NCBI GenBank assembly: GCA_023213315.1
Contig: JAKCPI010014010.1
Span: 1 to 64,000, forward strand
Length of the DNA stretch: 64,000 nt
DNA from: Euborellia annulipes
Taxonomy: Eukaryota > Arthropoda > Insecta > Dermaptera > Anisolabididae
Direction of reading: 5' to 3'
Both the position numbers and the translations under genes were made by a program. Shown one piece after another: positions 32,478-42,224 of this stretch (its first letter is position 1; every line of letters begins with the position of its first letter). Below the pieces are notes generated by a model, which saw nothing but the letters and a program-made list of their open reading frames with translations, ran no database searches and was not told the DNA's origin.

Positions 32478-32615
32478 GCCCCCGGGTGTGGCGTAGTAGG
32501 TAGCGTGCCTACCTCCTATACCAAAAGTCGCGGGTTCGGACCCAGGCAGTCCGATGATTTTATTTAAGCCATCTGGATACCAGATGGCTTAAATAGAAAT
32601 GCCTGAACCCATAAT
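32478..32615 (+). repeat. tRNA-derived SINE, 3'-truncated
   Basis: Head GGCGTAGTAGGTAGCGTGCC, B-box GGTTCGGACCC and the TTAAGCCATCTGG...CCAGATGGCTTAA hairpin are present. The copy ends after ATGCCTGAACCC and lacks the distal body. Confidence 0.85.
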
Positions 32616-32941
32616 TGTACAACAAATTGAATATCGACATTTTTTAATTTGTTTTATTCAATTCCATCAATTTTATTAAGAAAAAACAAAGTGTTGCGGT
32701 TTTTTTTTGCCGGTGAGAGTATTTTAGGTTAGAAAAACAAAAGGTTAGACTCTACAACGCGCTACAGATCCCATTTTTTTGGGATCTGTAGCGCCTTGTC
32801 GCTCGAAGCGCGTTGTAGCGTGATGTCGCGCGCTTCTAGTGGACGACCAGCCTCAATTGATTCACACACATTGGGATCTGTAGCATGTTGTAGCGCTTGT
32901 AGCGGTAGCGCGTTGTCGCGTCCAGTGGACGACCAGCCTTA

Positions 32942-33084
32942 TTCTTAATAATTACTCTGGTATTGTTAATAAAATGTTGTATAGTTTGTATTTGGTTATT
33001 ATGTTTTTAACTTGCTTTCTTCAATTTGAATAAATATGGCCTACAAGACCTTAAATTAAAAAAAAAAAAAACCTTTGCTATAAA
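32942..33084. other. AT-rich spacer
   Basis: No feature recognised. Confidence 0.4.
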
Positions 33085-34123
33085 AAAAATCTGGTGTGAC
33101 TGGCGCACAGCACACAACTTTCTCTTACCCTTCGGTAAGAGAAAGTTGTGCACCGTGCTGGTCACACCAGATTTTTTGTGTCGAGATATATGTAGTTTCC
33201 GATAGCACCTTAGTTTCAAACTTGCATTTTAAATGTTGACTGCTCCAAATAAACTATGGTTATTTTTCAAAATTTTAATCTCATATTTGGACATTTTATA
33301 CACAATATAGAATCGTAAATAAATACAAAATTTCATAAGAATTGGAAAAAAAAATTTTAAATGCCTAAAAAGTTCCAAAGGGGACCCCCTTTTGAATCGA
33401 AATTAACATACAAATCCCTATAGGAAATTAACATTGTTCCTATGCGAAGATAAGGTGGAAAGGGAATTTAAAAAGAGTAGAGAGAGACGATAATGTTTGC
33501 AAGTGAGAGAGAGACATATATGTTTTCTTTGAAACAATTAAAGACACAAATAAAATAAAAATAAATGGGAATTTAAATAATAATTGATTTTTAATCTAAT
33601 AAAAAGAAAAAGATTTAAATTCCGTTACCATGGCAACCATTTCTATCTTTCCTATGAAGAACAAGAGTAAAGTGGTCTTCAGAAGATTTCAACGGCAAAA
33701 TGAGAATATACATTTTAAAGAGCATCTAAAAAATAGTTCATTTATGAATTTTAAAAAAAATCCTTGGAGGGAATTTTGAGAAAATCGAAAAAAACTGAAA
33801 AAGTACATCAGTAAAGTACTAGTACTTTTTGGCCGATTTTGTTCAAAAGCTTATTTTGAGATTCTTCAAAGGTACCTAAGTTAAATATAAAATTTCAATC
33901 CGCTAGCTCAACTCCTTCATGCTAAAAATCTGTCCACACACACATACACACACACAGACACACAGACACACACACACAGACCAATTTGCGGGACCCACTT
34001 TTTTTGGACTCAGGGGACCTCAAAACATGTATATCCATCAAAATCTCGACATCGAATTTTTGACATGATCGCAATACTTTCTCTCTCTATATATTTCATA
34101 TATAGGGTAAGAGAAAGTAAAAA
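33085..34123 (+). repeat. element X, long divergent copy
   Basis: Both hairpins are present, and the 5' one is a near-perfect stem (ACTTTCTCTTACCC / GGTAAGAGAAAGT). Between the 5' hairpin and the CATGGCAACCATTTC block there are about 400 bp (33205-33625) absent from other copies. The copy is therefore about 1.04 kb, either an older, longer form or one with an unrecognised insertion. Confidence 0.85.
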
Positions 34124-35085
34124 TAAATAAATAAATAAAATAAAACACTCGATTATTTGTTTACAATTAATAAATAATTTTAAACAAATAGATATTTGGG
34201 TTATTACTCAATTTTTTTATCTTTATTTTGGCTAAACATTAAAATTTTAAATTTAAACTATTCACATACATTTGATTAGAAAATTGTATTCAATGTATGA
34301 AAAATATTAATATCACTAGGAAATGACATTCACGCTCTGTCCATGGTACGATAATAATAAAATTTGGGGCATTATCATGATTAAGCTACGTATAATTGTG
34401 TATGCCCAATATAACTTGGTGAGGATTATATATATTTTTAGACATTAACCTGGCCCTGAAGATGGTCCCATCCGAAACGTCGGCCCTGGTTTATTAATAA
34501 ATTGAAATATAACTTGCTGCTTGCTCATTCATTCTTCTTATTTAAATATCTTTTTATATAAACATTTTTCTAAAATTATTTTTTTTATGTAAAACATTTA
34601 CCCTCTTTTCCCACTCAATCAAAATTTTTCAATTTCCTCCACTAGCTTCAGATTTGTTTCTTTTTCGCGCATTTTTTTGGAAAGTATCGAGGAAACCAGG
34701 CGACTGAGTAGCTTGGAGACCTGCATGTCCAGTCTCTTGGCAACTGAGTCGCGCAGTCGCCGAGTATCGGCGACTGGAGTTTCCCCGTGTGAATGGCGCC
34801 ATTGGATTACACATGTCGAGTCGCTTCGCTACCCAGTATCCTAGTTGCTCGGAGATTTGAGTATCCCCGTGTGAATACAGCCTTAATTTTAATAATTTCT
34901 TACCAGCTCGTGATTCTTTTGATTATATACTCTATGATGAATAGGATTTGGACCCCGGTGGAAACCGAAACCGGTATACCGGTTTTTTGGCTAATTTTCA
35001 AAAACCGAATTCGGTTTTTTTTTAATTTTTTTTTCAGTAATACTTGTATTCAAATTATAAATTAGCCCATTAACCCATGGTTCAG
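34124..35085. other. AT-rich stretch with a transposon end
   Basis: Besides the hammerhead-like motif (34451-34490), the part 34660-34885 is GC-richer and repeats GTTTCCCCGTGTGAATGGCGCC / ATCCCCGTGTGAATACAGCC. The second ends next to TTAA, and the AAGGCTGTATTCACACGGGG type of end looks like a DNA-transposon tip. A short coding-like frame through it is accidental. Confidence 0.4.
34451..34490 (+). ncRNA. minimal hammerhead ribozyme motif, PLE type
   Basis: The order is GGCC, CTGAAGA, a small stem (TGG...TCC), GAAAC, GTC, GGCC. This fits a minimal type I hammerhead: the two GGCC arms can pair as stem I, the core is CUGAAGA/GAAA, AC-GU can form the two-base stem III, and cleavage would follow GUC. 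Such motifs are known in the terminal repeats of Penelope-like elements. No PLE coding sequence adjoins it. Activity is not shown. Confidence 0.55.
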
Positions 35086-35235
35086 AGACAAGACATTAGC
35101 TTCTAGTGGCTTGGGGTTTCGAGTTCGCTTCCCGTACCAAGCGAGAAAAATTTATTTCATTTGAAATAAATAGGGATGGAGTCTAAATGGCCTTAGATGC
35201 CGAAAAGGTCCTTAAACAAATTAAAAAAAAAAAAT
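35086..35235 (+). repeat. second SINE-like family
   Basis: It contains a GAGTTCGCTTCCC B-box-like element, then GCGAGAAAAATTTATTTCATTTGAAATAAATAGG and a GCCGAAAAGGTCC block that resembles the 3' part of the main SINE. It ends in a run of A. Related sequence occurs in reverse inside the piggyBac-like MITEs (19170-19240, 39920-39990). Confidence 0.5.
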
Positions 35236-35411
35236 TATAAATTATTTATATTTTTTCCCCTTTTTTTCCAATAAATAACACTGTGCGGCAAGAAAAAAAG
35301 CCCCGAGATAATTTCTTCAGATTCTTAAGTAAAATGACCTCCTGAATCCAAAATATGACCTCCGTTTTCCCCCACCATGTACCGTTTTCGTTATAAATGT
35401 ACTAAAAAGAG

Positions 35412-35960
35412 AAAAATCTGGTGTGACAAGCACAGAACATAACTTTCGATTACCGAAGGTATGAGAAAGTTGTGTGCTGTGCGCCAGTACAATTTATAAG
35501 TATGGCAAAATATTTATATTTTGTTACCATGCAACCATTTCTCCTATCTTTTCTATGGAGAACAAGAGTAAAGTGGTCTTCAGAAGATTTCGATGACAAA
35601 ATGAGATTATACATTTTATTGAGAATCTAAAAAATAATTGATTTTTGAATTTAAAAAAAATCGTTGGAGCAAATTTAGAGAAAATCGAAAAAAACTGAAA
35701 AAGTGCATCAGTAAAGTACTAGTACTCTTTGGCTCTTTTTGATCAAAAGCTTCGTGTCACGTCCCATGGAGGTGCCTAACTTAAATATAAAATTTCAATC
35801 TCCTAGCTCTTTTCGTTCTTGAGATATTTTGTTCACAAACAGACACACAGACAGACCATGTCGCAAAAACCACTTTTTTGGGGGGACCTCAAAACGTGTA
35901 TATCCATCAAAATCTCGACATCGAATTTTTGACATGAATCCAATACTTTCTCTATATATT
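35412..35960 (+). repeat. element X, internally deleted copy
   Basis: The 5' hairpin is shortened (its second arm stops at GCGCCAGT and joins ACAATTTATAAG), part of the GGATTCAGGGG block is missing near 35880, and the 3' hairpin is cut at CTCTATATAT. Confidence 0.88.
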
Positions 35961-35999
35961 GTAACGGTTACATATAAATTTCAGCCTAAAATAAAATTT

Positions 36000-36398
36000 T
36001 TTTTTTTTTTTTAATTTGAAATTCCTATCGGGATCCCCGTTTATTTACCCGAGGTCCTTTCGTGTACGAAGACACACACCTCAAACCCAACCGGCCTCTG
36101 GCCGTAGCCATCTACCGGCACCCCGTGAAGTTACATCATTTCCTATCTCTAGCTCCTCCTCCTGCTTTCGTCTCTAGCTAGTGAACTAATCCTTATTTCT
36201 GGTTCCAACCGGCTCCTTATATCCAGCCTCTTCTATGCTATGGAGGATGTCCTCCTGGTTTGAGGAGGGGCTCCCTCAGCACCGGCGTGTAGCCTACTCC
36301 TTTCGAAGAATGCATCACTGAGAGGGAACCTTCTTTACGTCCCTTCCACAGGACGGGATGCCACATCAACTCCCACTCCTCGTAGAGTTGCCTGAGGG
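36000..36398 (-). repeat. retroelement 3'-UTR-like repeat W, second copy
   Basis: On the minus strand this ends GGGGATCCCGATAGGAATTTCAAATT followed by a poly(A) run (36000-36013 as T on plus) and matches 10080-10168 plus 11318-11410. AATAAA lies about 30 bp before the A tract. It probably continues on the other side of the hAT element at 36399. No coding part recognised. Confidence 0.6.
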
Positions 36399-36906
36399 CA
36401 TAGGCGTAGCCAGAAATTTTTGATGGGGGGGGGTTTAGGATTATTTCTCCCCCCCCCCACCCCCGACTAATTGGGCAGTATAAGGCGTCTAATGAAATAT
36501 ATGACTAGCCACTTACCCCACCTTCGCCCCCCCTGGACCCCCCCTCGAGGTGGCTCGGGCCCGCCCTTTCTTAATTAAGTGCCGAAATTTTTCAATCAAC
36601 TCGTATCAGGCAATAAATAATGCAAATCTCTTAATTTTATGTATATGGGCCTAAAATACCGGGGTGTCTCTCTATGTGTTTCTCTTGACCAGACTCCTAT
36701 CTCAGAACATCTCAGATGATCTCACAAGGGGAGTGCATGACCTTCATAACACCGATTTGAACGAAATTTTTTTTATATGTAGTACTTAATGAAAAAGTAA
36801 TTCTGTTAAAGCGAGAAGGCGCACTACTCAACCGTTCGTCTTAAAAAAAATGTTAAAGATTTTGTCAGCATGCCTTATGCCGTTGCTAGCAATAACATTA
36901 ACAAAA

Positions 36907-36978
36907 GCCGCGGTGGCTAAATCGGTAAGGTTCATTCTTTGTAAACAGAAAATCTCGAGTTCGAATCATGCCTTGTGC
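36907..36978 (+). repeat. tRNA-Thr(UGU)-like sequence, left arm
   Basis: GCCGCGGTGGCTAAATCGGTAA (A-box region), TTGTAAAC (anticodon loop with TGT) and GAGTTCGAATC (B-box) match the layout of tRNA-Thr. The 3' part (CATGCCTTGTGC) does not pair with the 5' acceptor strand, and a long T-run follows, so this looks like a tRNA-derived SINE head or tRNA pseudogene rather than a working tRNA. Confidence 0.6.
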
Positions 36979-37325
36979 AACTATTTTTTTTTTTTTTTTT
37001 TTTTTTTTGTAATTTATTTATTTTTTTGGATTTTTACTTTTTAAGAATTTTTTTATTATTAATAAATAAATAAAAAAAAAGTTTCTTTTAATTAATGGCT
37101 TTTAATTTTTAACTTGTTTTCCAATATATTTAAAAAAAGTTATTATACGAGAAATATATTACTATTAATTGAACATATAAATAAATTTAAAATTAACATA
37201 ATAAAAAATACATAAAGGTCAAAAAATATAGGAGCGAAAATAAATCAAAGAAATATATATAGCATAATACTCTTACAATGTTAATATGTTAATTTTAAAT
37301 TTATTTATATGTTCAATTAATAGTA

Positions 37326-37366
37326 ATCGGAGTGGCCGCTGGGTGGAAGCCCCAAATAAATTAAAA
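37326..37366 (+). repeat. 40-bp LINE tail matching the I-type LINE at 60 kb
   Basis: GGAGTGGCCGCTGGGTGGAAGCC...CAAATAAATTAAAAA equals the 3' end of the element at 60040-64000 (minus strand) with one mismatch, so it is a very short 5'-truncated insertion of that family. Confidence 0.7.
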
Positions 37367-37387
37367 ATTAATTAATAGTAATATATT

Positions 37388-37632
37388 CAGGGCCGGATCT
37401 AGGGGGGGGGGGCAGTGGGTGCACGTGCCCCGGGCGGCAGATATCAGGGGGCGGCAAATTTTGCATCTCTAAAAAAAAGGTAAAATATTTTTTCGGACGG
37501 GAAAATTTGGTTCCGCGAAAAAAAAAAAAAATTTCGCAGAAAAATTTTTGAGATCAGGGATAATTTTAAGGAGGGGGCGGCAAATTAAATTTTGCCCCCC
37601 CCCCCTAAAAAAATCTCCTAGTTCCGGCCCTG
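37388..37632. mobile_element. hAT-type MITE at the palindrome centre
   Basis: The tips are CAGGGCCGGATCTAG and the reverse of CTAGTTCCGGCCCTG, with 8-bp duplication AATATATT (37380-37387 and 37633-37640). The interior has GGGGGCGGCAAATT repeats and no coding. Confidence 0.9.
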
Positions 37633-37819
37633 AATATATTTCTCGTATAATAATTTTTTTAAATATATTGGAAAACAAGTTAAAAATTAAAAGCCATTAA
37701 TTAAAAGAAACTTTTTATTTATTTATTAATAATAAAAAATTCTTAAAAAGTAAAAATCCAAAAAAAAAATAAATTACAGGAAAATAAATAAATTACAAAA
37801 AAAAAAAAAAAAAATAGTT

Positions 37820-37891
37820 GCACAAGGCATGATTCGAACTCGAGATTTTTTGTTTACAAAGAATGAACCTTACCGATTTAGCCACCGCGGC
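37820..37891 (-). repeat. tRNA-Thr(UGU)-like sequence, right arm
   Basis: This is the mirror copy of 36907-36978 with one or two differences (TTTTTTG in place of TTCTTTG style changes near the anticodon arm). The same mismatch of the acceptor ends applies. Confidence 0.6.
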
Positions 37892-38431
37892 TTTTGTTAA
37901 TGTTATTGCTAGCAACGGCATAAGGCATGCTGACAAAATCTTTAACATTTTTTTTAAGACGAACGGCTGAGTAGTGCGCCTTCTAGCTTTAACAGAATTA
38001 CTTTTTCATTAAGTACTACACATAAAAAAAATTTCGTTCAAATCGGTGTTATGAAGGTCATGCACTCCCCTTGTCAGACCTCTTTAAGAAAAAAAATAAA
38101 AAATTTATTTATATAATAATTTTTATTATTTTTCATTTGCGAGATTTAATCAATTTTAAGCGGCTTTAATTTTTTATAAAGCATAACAAAAATCAATTCT
38201 TTTCAATGGGAAAATTCTGAATTTTCTCGAATTTTTTGCGTTTTATTTAATTTTTTTTTTTTTTTTTAACCTAGAGAAAATTATTATATTTTACTTTCTC
38301 TTACACTATATATGAAATATATAGAGAGAAAAAGTATTTTGCATTATAGAGCTTAAATATCTAGTCATGGCTTGGGTCCAATGGGGGGTTTGAACCCCAA
38401 AACCCCCCGTGGCTACGCCTATGCCTGAGGG

Positions 38432-39575
38432 CTATTGTGGTGACATCCTATATTCAAATCCAGGGCTTGCTTGAAGATTTGTTTACATTAAATAAATATT
38501 TTTATTTAATGAAAAATCCCGCACGCCAAGGATTTGAACAGGGATCTTCTTTGCAGAAGCTGACACCCTAGCTCACTACACCAGCGAGCCCTCTTTTTTA
38601 TATGTTACACAACTATTTTTAAATTGAAGCAAATTCAAAAGGGGAGAGCGAGATGGTTCGTTCAGGTGACGACAGGTAGTAGCACTTGACGGAATAGAGC
38701 TGTCATAGTCAAGTTTTAAAATTGAAATGAAATGAAAATAAGAATTATATAATTAATTAGAGTCACAGGGAATAAAATTATTTTTAATTAACGAACAACA
38801 GAAACTTATCAGAATAAAAACTAAAAGAGATTTTGAGTAAAGATGCAAAAGAAACAAGAAAGCGCCTTCAACCTGGGAGTTAGGCAACCCAATGAACAAA
38901 AGAAAATATGATGTGGGGGCGCTGAATGAAGTCACGTGACCTGTCCCTCATCGAAGAAAGAACGAGAAGGCAAAGCACTCAAAAAAGATGGCCGCTACCG
39001 TTTAAACGCATCACATCGCAGCAACACATGTTCCTCCCATACCAGCAAATTAGAAGAGTTAAATAGAAAATATTGTACAAAGTTTATTTCTGAAGTAATC
39101 CCAGTAAACCCAAACTAATTTTTTTAACTGTACAAGTGAAGGGGACCAAGGAATTAGTGCCAGAAGAGGAACTCTACGCGTTAAAGAAGCTTCCCAACGG
39201 ACTTTTCCGCCATCAGCCCAGATCCACGAAACGCAAGTTAAAAATCTTATTTCAGTACTGAATTAACAAAAATAAAATAAATTGACGTCAAATAAACTTA
39301 AATTATTAAACCTTAATGGTTATTATTAATTAATTAAAGAAGGGAATAAAGTAATTTAAAATAATTTTTTTTTTTTTGCAAATAAATAAAAGAGATCTTA
39401 AATATAATTTTTCATTAAATATTGAAATAATAATAATTTAAAACTAAAATTTGAATAATTAAAAATAGAATCAGCATAATTGAAGTTAAGAAATAAATAA
39501 TTAAAGATCAAACAGGGAACGGGAAACAAACAAGTAAAAACTAAAGAAAACGGCCATATTGTTTTATTTTAGTTT
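38432..39575. other. unassigned stretch with weak coding signals
   Basis: 38450-38600 holds the rest of a repeat with a tRNA-like B-box region (minus strand, about 38528-38590). 38936-39118 and 39139-39261 are short open frames. The second reads KGTKELVPEEELYALKKLPNG after a TTTAACTGTACAAG acceptor-like sequence; a similar TTTTTAACTGTACAG stands at 44156. No domain was recognised, and I do not claim a gene. Confidence 0.3.
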
Positions 39576-39579
39576 TTAA

Positions 39580-40966
39580 AGGCCCCCATACCCGTGCAGG
39601 TCGTCCTCAAGGAAAAAAGTCTCAAGGATTTTCTCGAGGATTTCCCCATGGAAAAATTCGGACATACACGGTAGGGTTTTCCTCGAGGAAACGGATTTGA
39701 GGATTATCTCAAGACCAACACACTAGTTCTCTTTTGACGGTTGTTGTTCATTTGTAGAATTTTTTTAATATGTTTTCATATTCAGATAAAATTATAATAA
39801 ATAATTAATAATAATAATTATTATAATAATAAAAATTCTTATATTTTAATTGAATAATAGAACGTGGCTGTAGATGATATGTTTAATAGGAAAGAGGATG
39901 CAGCCAAATAATTGAGCCTATTTATTTCAAATGATTTGTAGTCAATTCAAATGAAATAAATATTTCTCGCTTAGAACGGGAATAATCTCTTTTCTCTGAG
40001 TCACGGGTTACGAGCCATTTGAAATATTCCAAATACATATTTTAAAAATCTGGTGTGACTGGCGCACAGCACACAACTTTCTCTTACCTTCGGTAATCGA
40101 AAGTTGTGAACTGTGCTTGTCACACCAGATTTTTTGTGTTGAGATATATTTAGTTACCGACAGTAGGGTACATTTGAATTCAAGATGTAAAATTTATAAG
40201 TTTGGGAAAATATTTATATTTTGTTACCATAGCAACCATAGGAGAAATTCCTATCTTTCCTATGAAGAACAAGAGTAAAGTTGTCTTCAGATTATTTCAA
40301 TCACAAAATGAGACTATACATTTTAAAGAGCTAAAAAATAATTGATTTTTGAATTTAAAAAAAAATCGTTGGAGCGAATTTTGAGAAAATCGAAAAAAAC
40401 TGAAAAAGTGCATTAGTAAAGTACTAGTACTCATTGGTCGATTTTGTTCAAAAGCTTCGTGTCACGTCCCATGGGGGTGCCTAACTTAAATATAAAATTT
40501 CAACCTCCTAGGTCTTTTCGTTCTTGAGATATCTTGTTCACAGACACACAGACAGACAGACACACACACACACAGACACACAGACACACACACACAGACA
40601 GACCATGTCGCGAAAACCACTTTTTTGGATTCAGGGGACCTCAAAACGTGAAGATCCATCAAAATCTCGACATCGAATTTTTGACATGAATCCAATACTT
40701 TCTCTCTCTATATATATATATTACATATATACATAGGTAAGAGAAAGTAAAATTACCGCCTGAGGCCGCCTGAAGTGACCATACACGCAGCGATAAACTG
40801 ACAGAATTTCGGCCTCGAGGAAAATATTATTGAATTTCAATCAGGATTTTTTGGCCTCGAGGCAGCCCTTTGGCCTCGAGGCCGCTACCACACACGTTGA
40901 GGATTTCCTCGAGGCGAGCCCTATTCCGGCCGGGCCTTGAGGAAAACCGGATGGTGTATGGGGGCC
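39580..40966. mobile_element. piggyBac-like MITE, reversed copy split by X
   Basis: TTAA flanks it on both sides (39576-39579 and 40967-40970). Tips around GGCCCCCATAC and GTATGGGGGCC and the CCTCGAGG-rich ends match 18898-19692 in reverse. An X copy sits at 40044-40752. Confidence 0.78.
40044..40752 (+). repeat. element X, full-length copy
   Basis: It is complete from AAAAATCTGG to AAAGTAAAA, with a long mixed CA/GACA tract at 40542-40602. Confidence 0.95.
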
Positions 40967-40970
40967 TTAA

Positions 40971-41208
40971 GGAATAAAATAAAGGAAAAGAATAATAAAT
41001 TGAATTCGATTGAGTAAAATTCAAGACCAAATTTATTGAATCGTGATCGAAATACAATTTTTTTTTTTAAACAAAACTTAATAAAATTGCTTGCCAAAAT
41101 TTAAGTGATTTAGTCCAAAGAGAGGAGTCGCAATCTGAAACAAATAAAAATAATAGAAATGAACAATTTTGAATAAATTGAATTGGAAAATAATATTAAA
41201 AATTAAAA
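40971..41208. other. AT-rich spacer
   Basis: No feature recognised. Confidence 0.4.
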
Positions 41209-41216
41209 GTTAGTTT

Positions 41217-41713
41217 CATGGGCGTAGCCATGGGGAGGCAGGGGGGCCCGTTGCTCCCCCCTGGCTGGTCCTAAAAATTAAAAAAAAAAATATATAGATC
41301 TATATATTTTTTCCATTGGAAATTTTTTTCAACACCCCAATTCACTACATTAATTTAATAATTTTTTTTTTTTTTAATTTTTTTTTTTTTTTTATTTTTT
41401 TTATTTAAGCCATCTGGATACCAGATGGCTTAAATAAAAATGCCTGGACCCTAATATATATAAATTCATAAATAACGGTTATCGTAAATGTCTTATATGG
41501 CCTGAGCTGCCGAAAAGACAGTGTGAATGTGTGTGTGAGTGTGAGTGTGAATGAGAAAAAAGTGTGAATGTTTAAAAAAGAAAAAAAAAAAAAAAAAATT
41601 TTTTTTTATTTAAATAAATAATTAATACTCTATGTATATAATAATTGCAAACCCCCCCTCATTCGCCCTAACGAGGGGTTGGCCCCCCAACAAGAAGTCT
41701 GGCTACGCCCATG
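41217..41713. mobile_element. hAT-type MITE carrying a SINE
   Basis: The tips are CATGGGCGTAGCCA and the reverse of TGGCTACGCCCATG (perfect 14 bp), with exact 8-bp duplication GTTAGTTT (41209-41216 and 41714-41721). G/C runs lie near both ends. A 5'-truncated SINE lies at 41400-41585. Confidence 0.92.
41400..41585 (+). repeat. tRNA-derived SINE, head missing
   Basis: It starts at the TTTATTTAAGCCATCTGG hairpin, has the ACGGTTATCG body and GTGTGTGAGTGTGAGTGTGAATG tail, and ends in an A run. The tRNA-like head with the A and B boxes is absent. Confidence 0.8.
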
Positions 41714-41721
41714 GTTAGTTT

Positions 41722-42224
41722 TATAAATTTTTTTTTAAACAAATAAATTGTGAGAAAATTTTTTTTTTTTTAATATCAAATATAAGACTTAATGAATAAA
41801 ATAATTGAAATAAACTGAAATTTTTTAAGTAATTGCCAATAATATTGAAAGATTTAATAAATAAAATCAAACATAAACAAATAAACACAGAATTTAATTA
41901 AATATCAAGGAAATTAGCGTAAAGCAAAGGAAGAAATAATAAACTTTTTAACCAAACAAAGAAATTTGAATAAAATCGAATTCAATTAATTATTATTTTA
42001 TTATTTTTTATTAATATCTGTAAACCGATTGTGACATTAAATATCAAAAATTCTTTCACTAAGAGCTGAACGAATTGGGAGAGCAACCACTGTTACTTCT
42101 CTCCCCTTCCAGGATCGAACAAACTAGAAATTTTTTTCAAAATTTAATAATTTTTTTTTTATTTTTTTAATTAAATGCTTTTATTTAACTTACTCTTTCA
42201 AGGTCACCAACTTTATGGCTTTGT
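41722..42224. other. AT-rich stretch, no gene seen
   Basis: Contains CACTGTTACTTCTCTCCCCTTCCAGG (42085-42110), loosely similar to 44072-44115. Otherwise low complexity. Confidence 0.35.

Larger units (their letters stand above)
31837..32938. mobile_element. MITE with TTA target site, Harbinger-like
   Basis: The inverted ends, GCCTAGTCGTCCACTGGACG and its partner ending ...GTCCAGTGGACGACCAGCC, are flanked by TTA (31834-31836 and 32939-32941). A three-base TWA duplication is typical of PIF/Harbinger elements. A second inner pair of the same tip sequence occurs at about 31909 and 32836. The arms are rich in CGACAACACGCG-type repeats. A SINE and another inverted-repeat element are nested inside. 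No transposase. Confidence 0.6.
36726..38081. repeat. 1.36-kb palindrome with tRNA-Thr-like heads
   Basis: The left arm 36726-37167 (CACAAGGGGAGTGCATGACC...) and right arm 37634-38081 (...GGTCATGCACTCCCCTTG) are reverse complements with few differences over about 440 bp. A second smaller inverted pair (37161-37195 and 37290-37330) and a hAT MITE occupy the centre. Each arm carries a tRNA-like sequence. Confidence 0.85.
36399..38423. mobile_element. 2.0-kb hAT-type element containing a large palindrome
   Basis: Near-perfect tips, CATAGGCGTAGCCA and the reverse of GTGGCTACGCCTATG, are flanked by an exact 8-bp duplication, CCTGAGGG (36391-36398 and 38424-38431). It encloses the 36726-38081 palindrome, a GC-rich repeat fragment (36508-36565) and a remnant X hairpin (38283-38330). 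No transposase. Confidence 0.9.

Noticed and set aside
36907..37891. Two functional tRNA-Thr genes
   Set aside because: The anticodon loop and B-box fit, but the 5' and 3' acceptor strands do not pair, and both copies sit in a palindromic transposon. Treated as tRNA-derived repeat heads.
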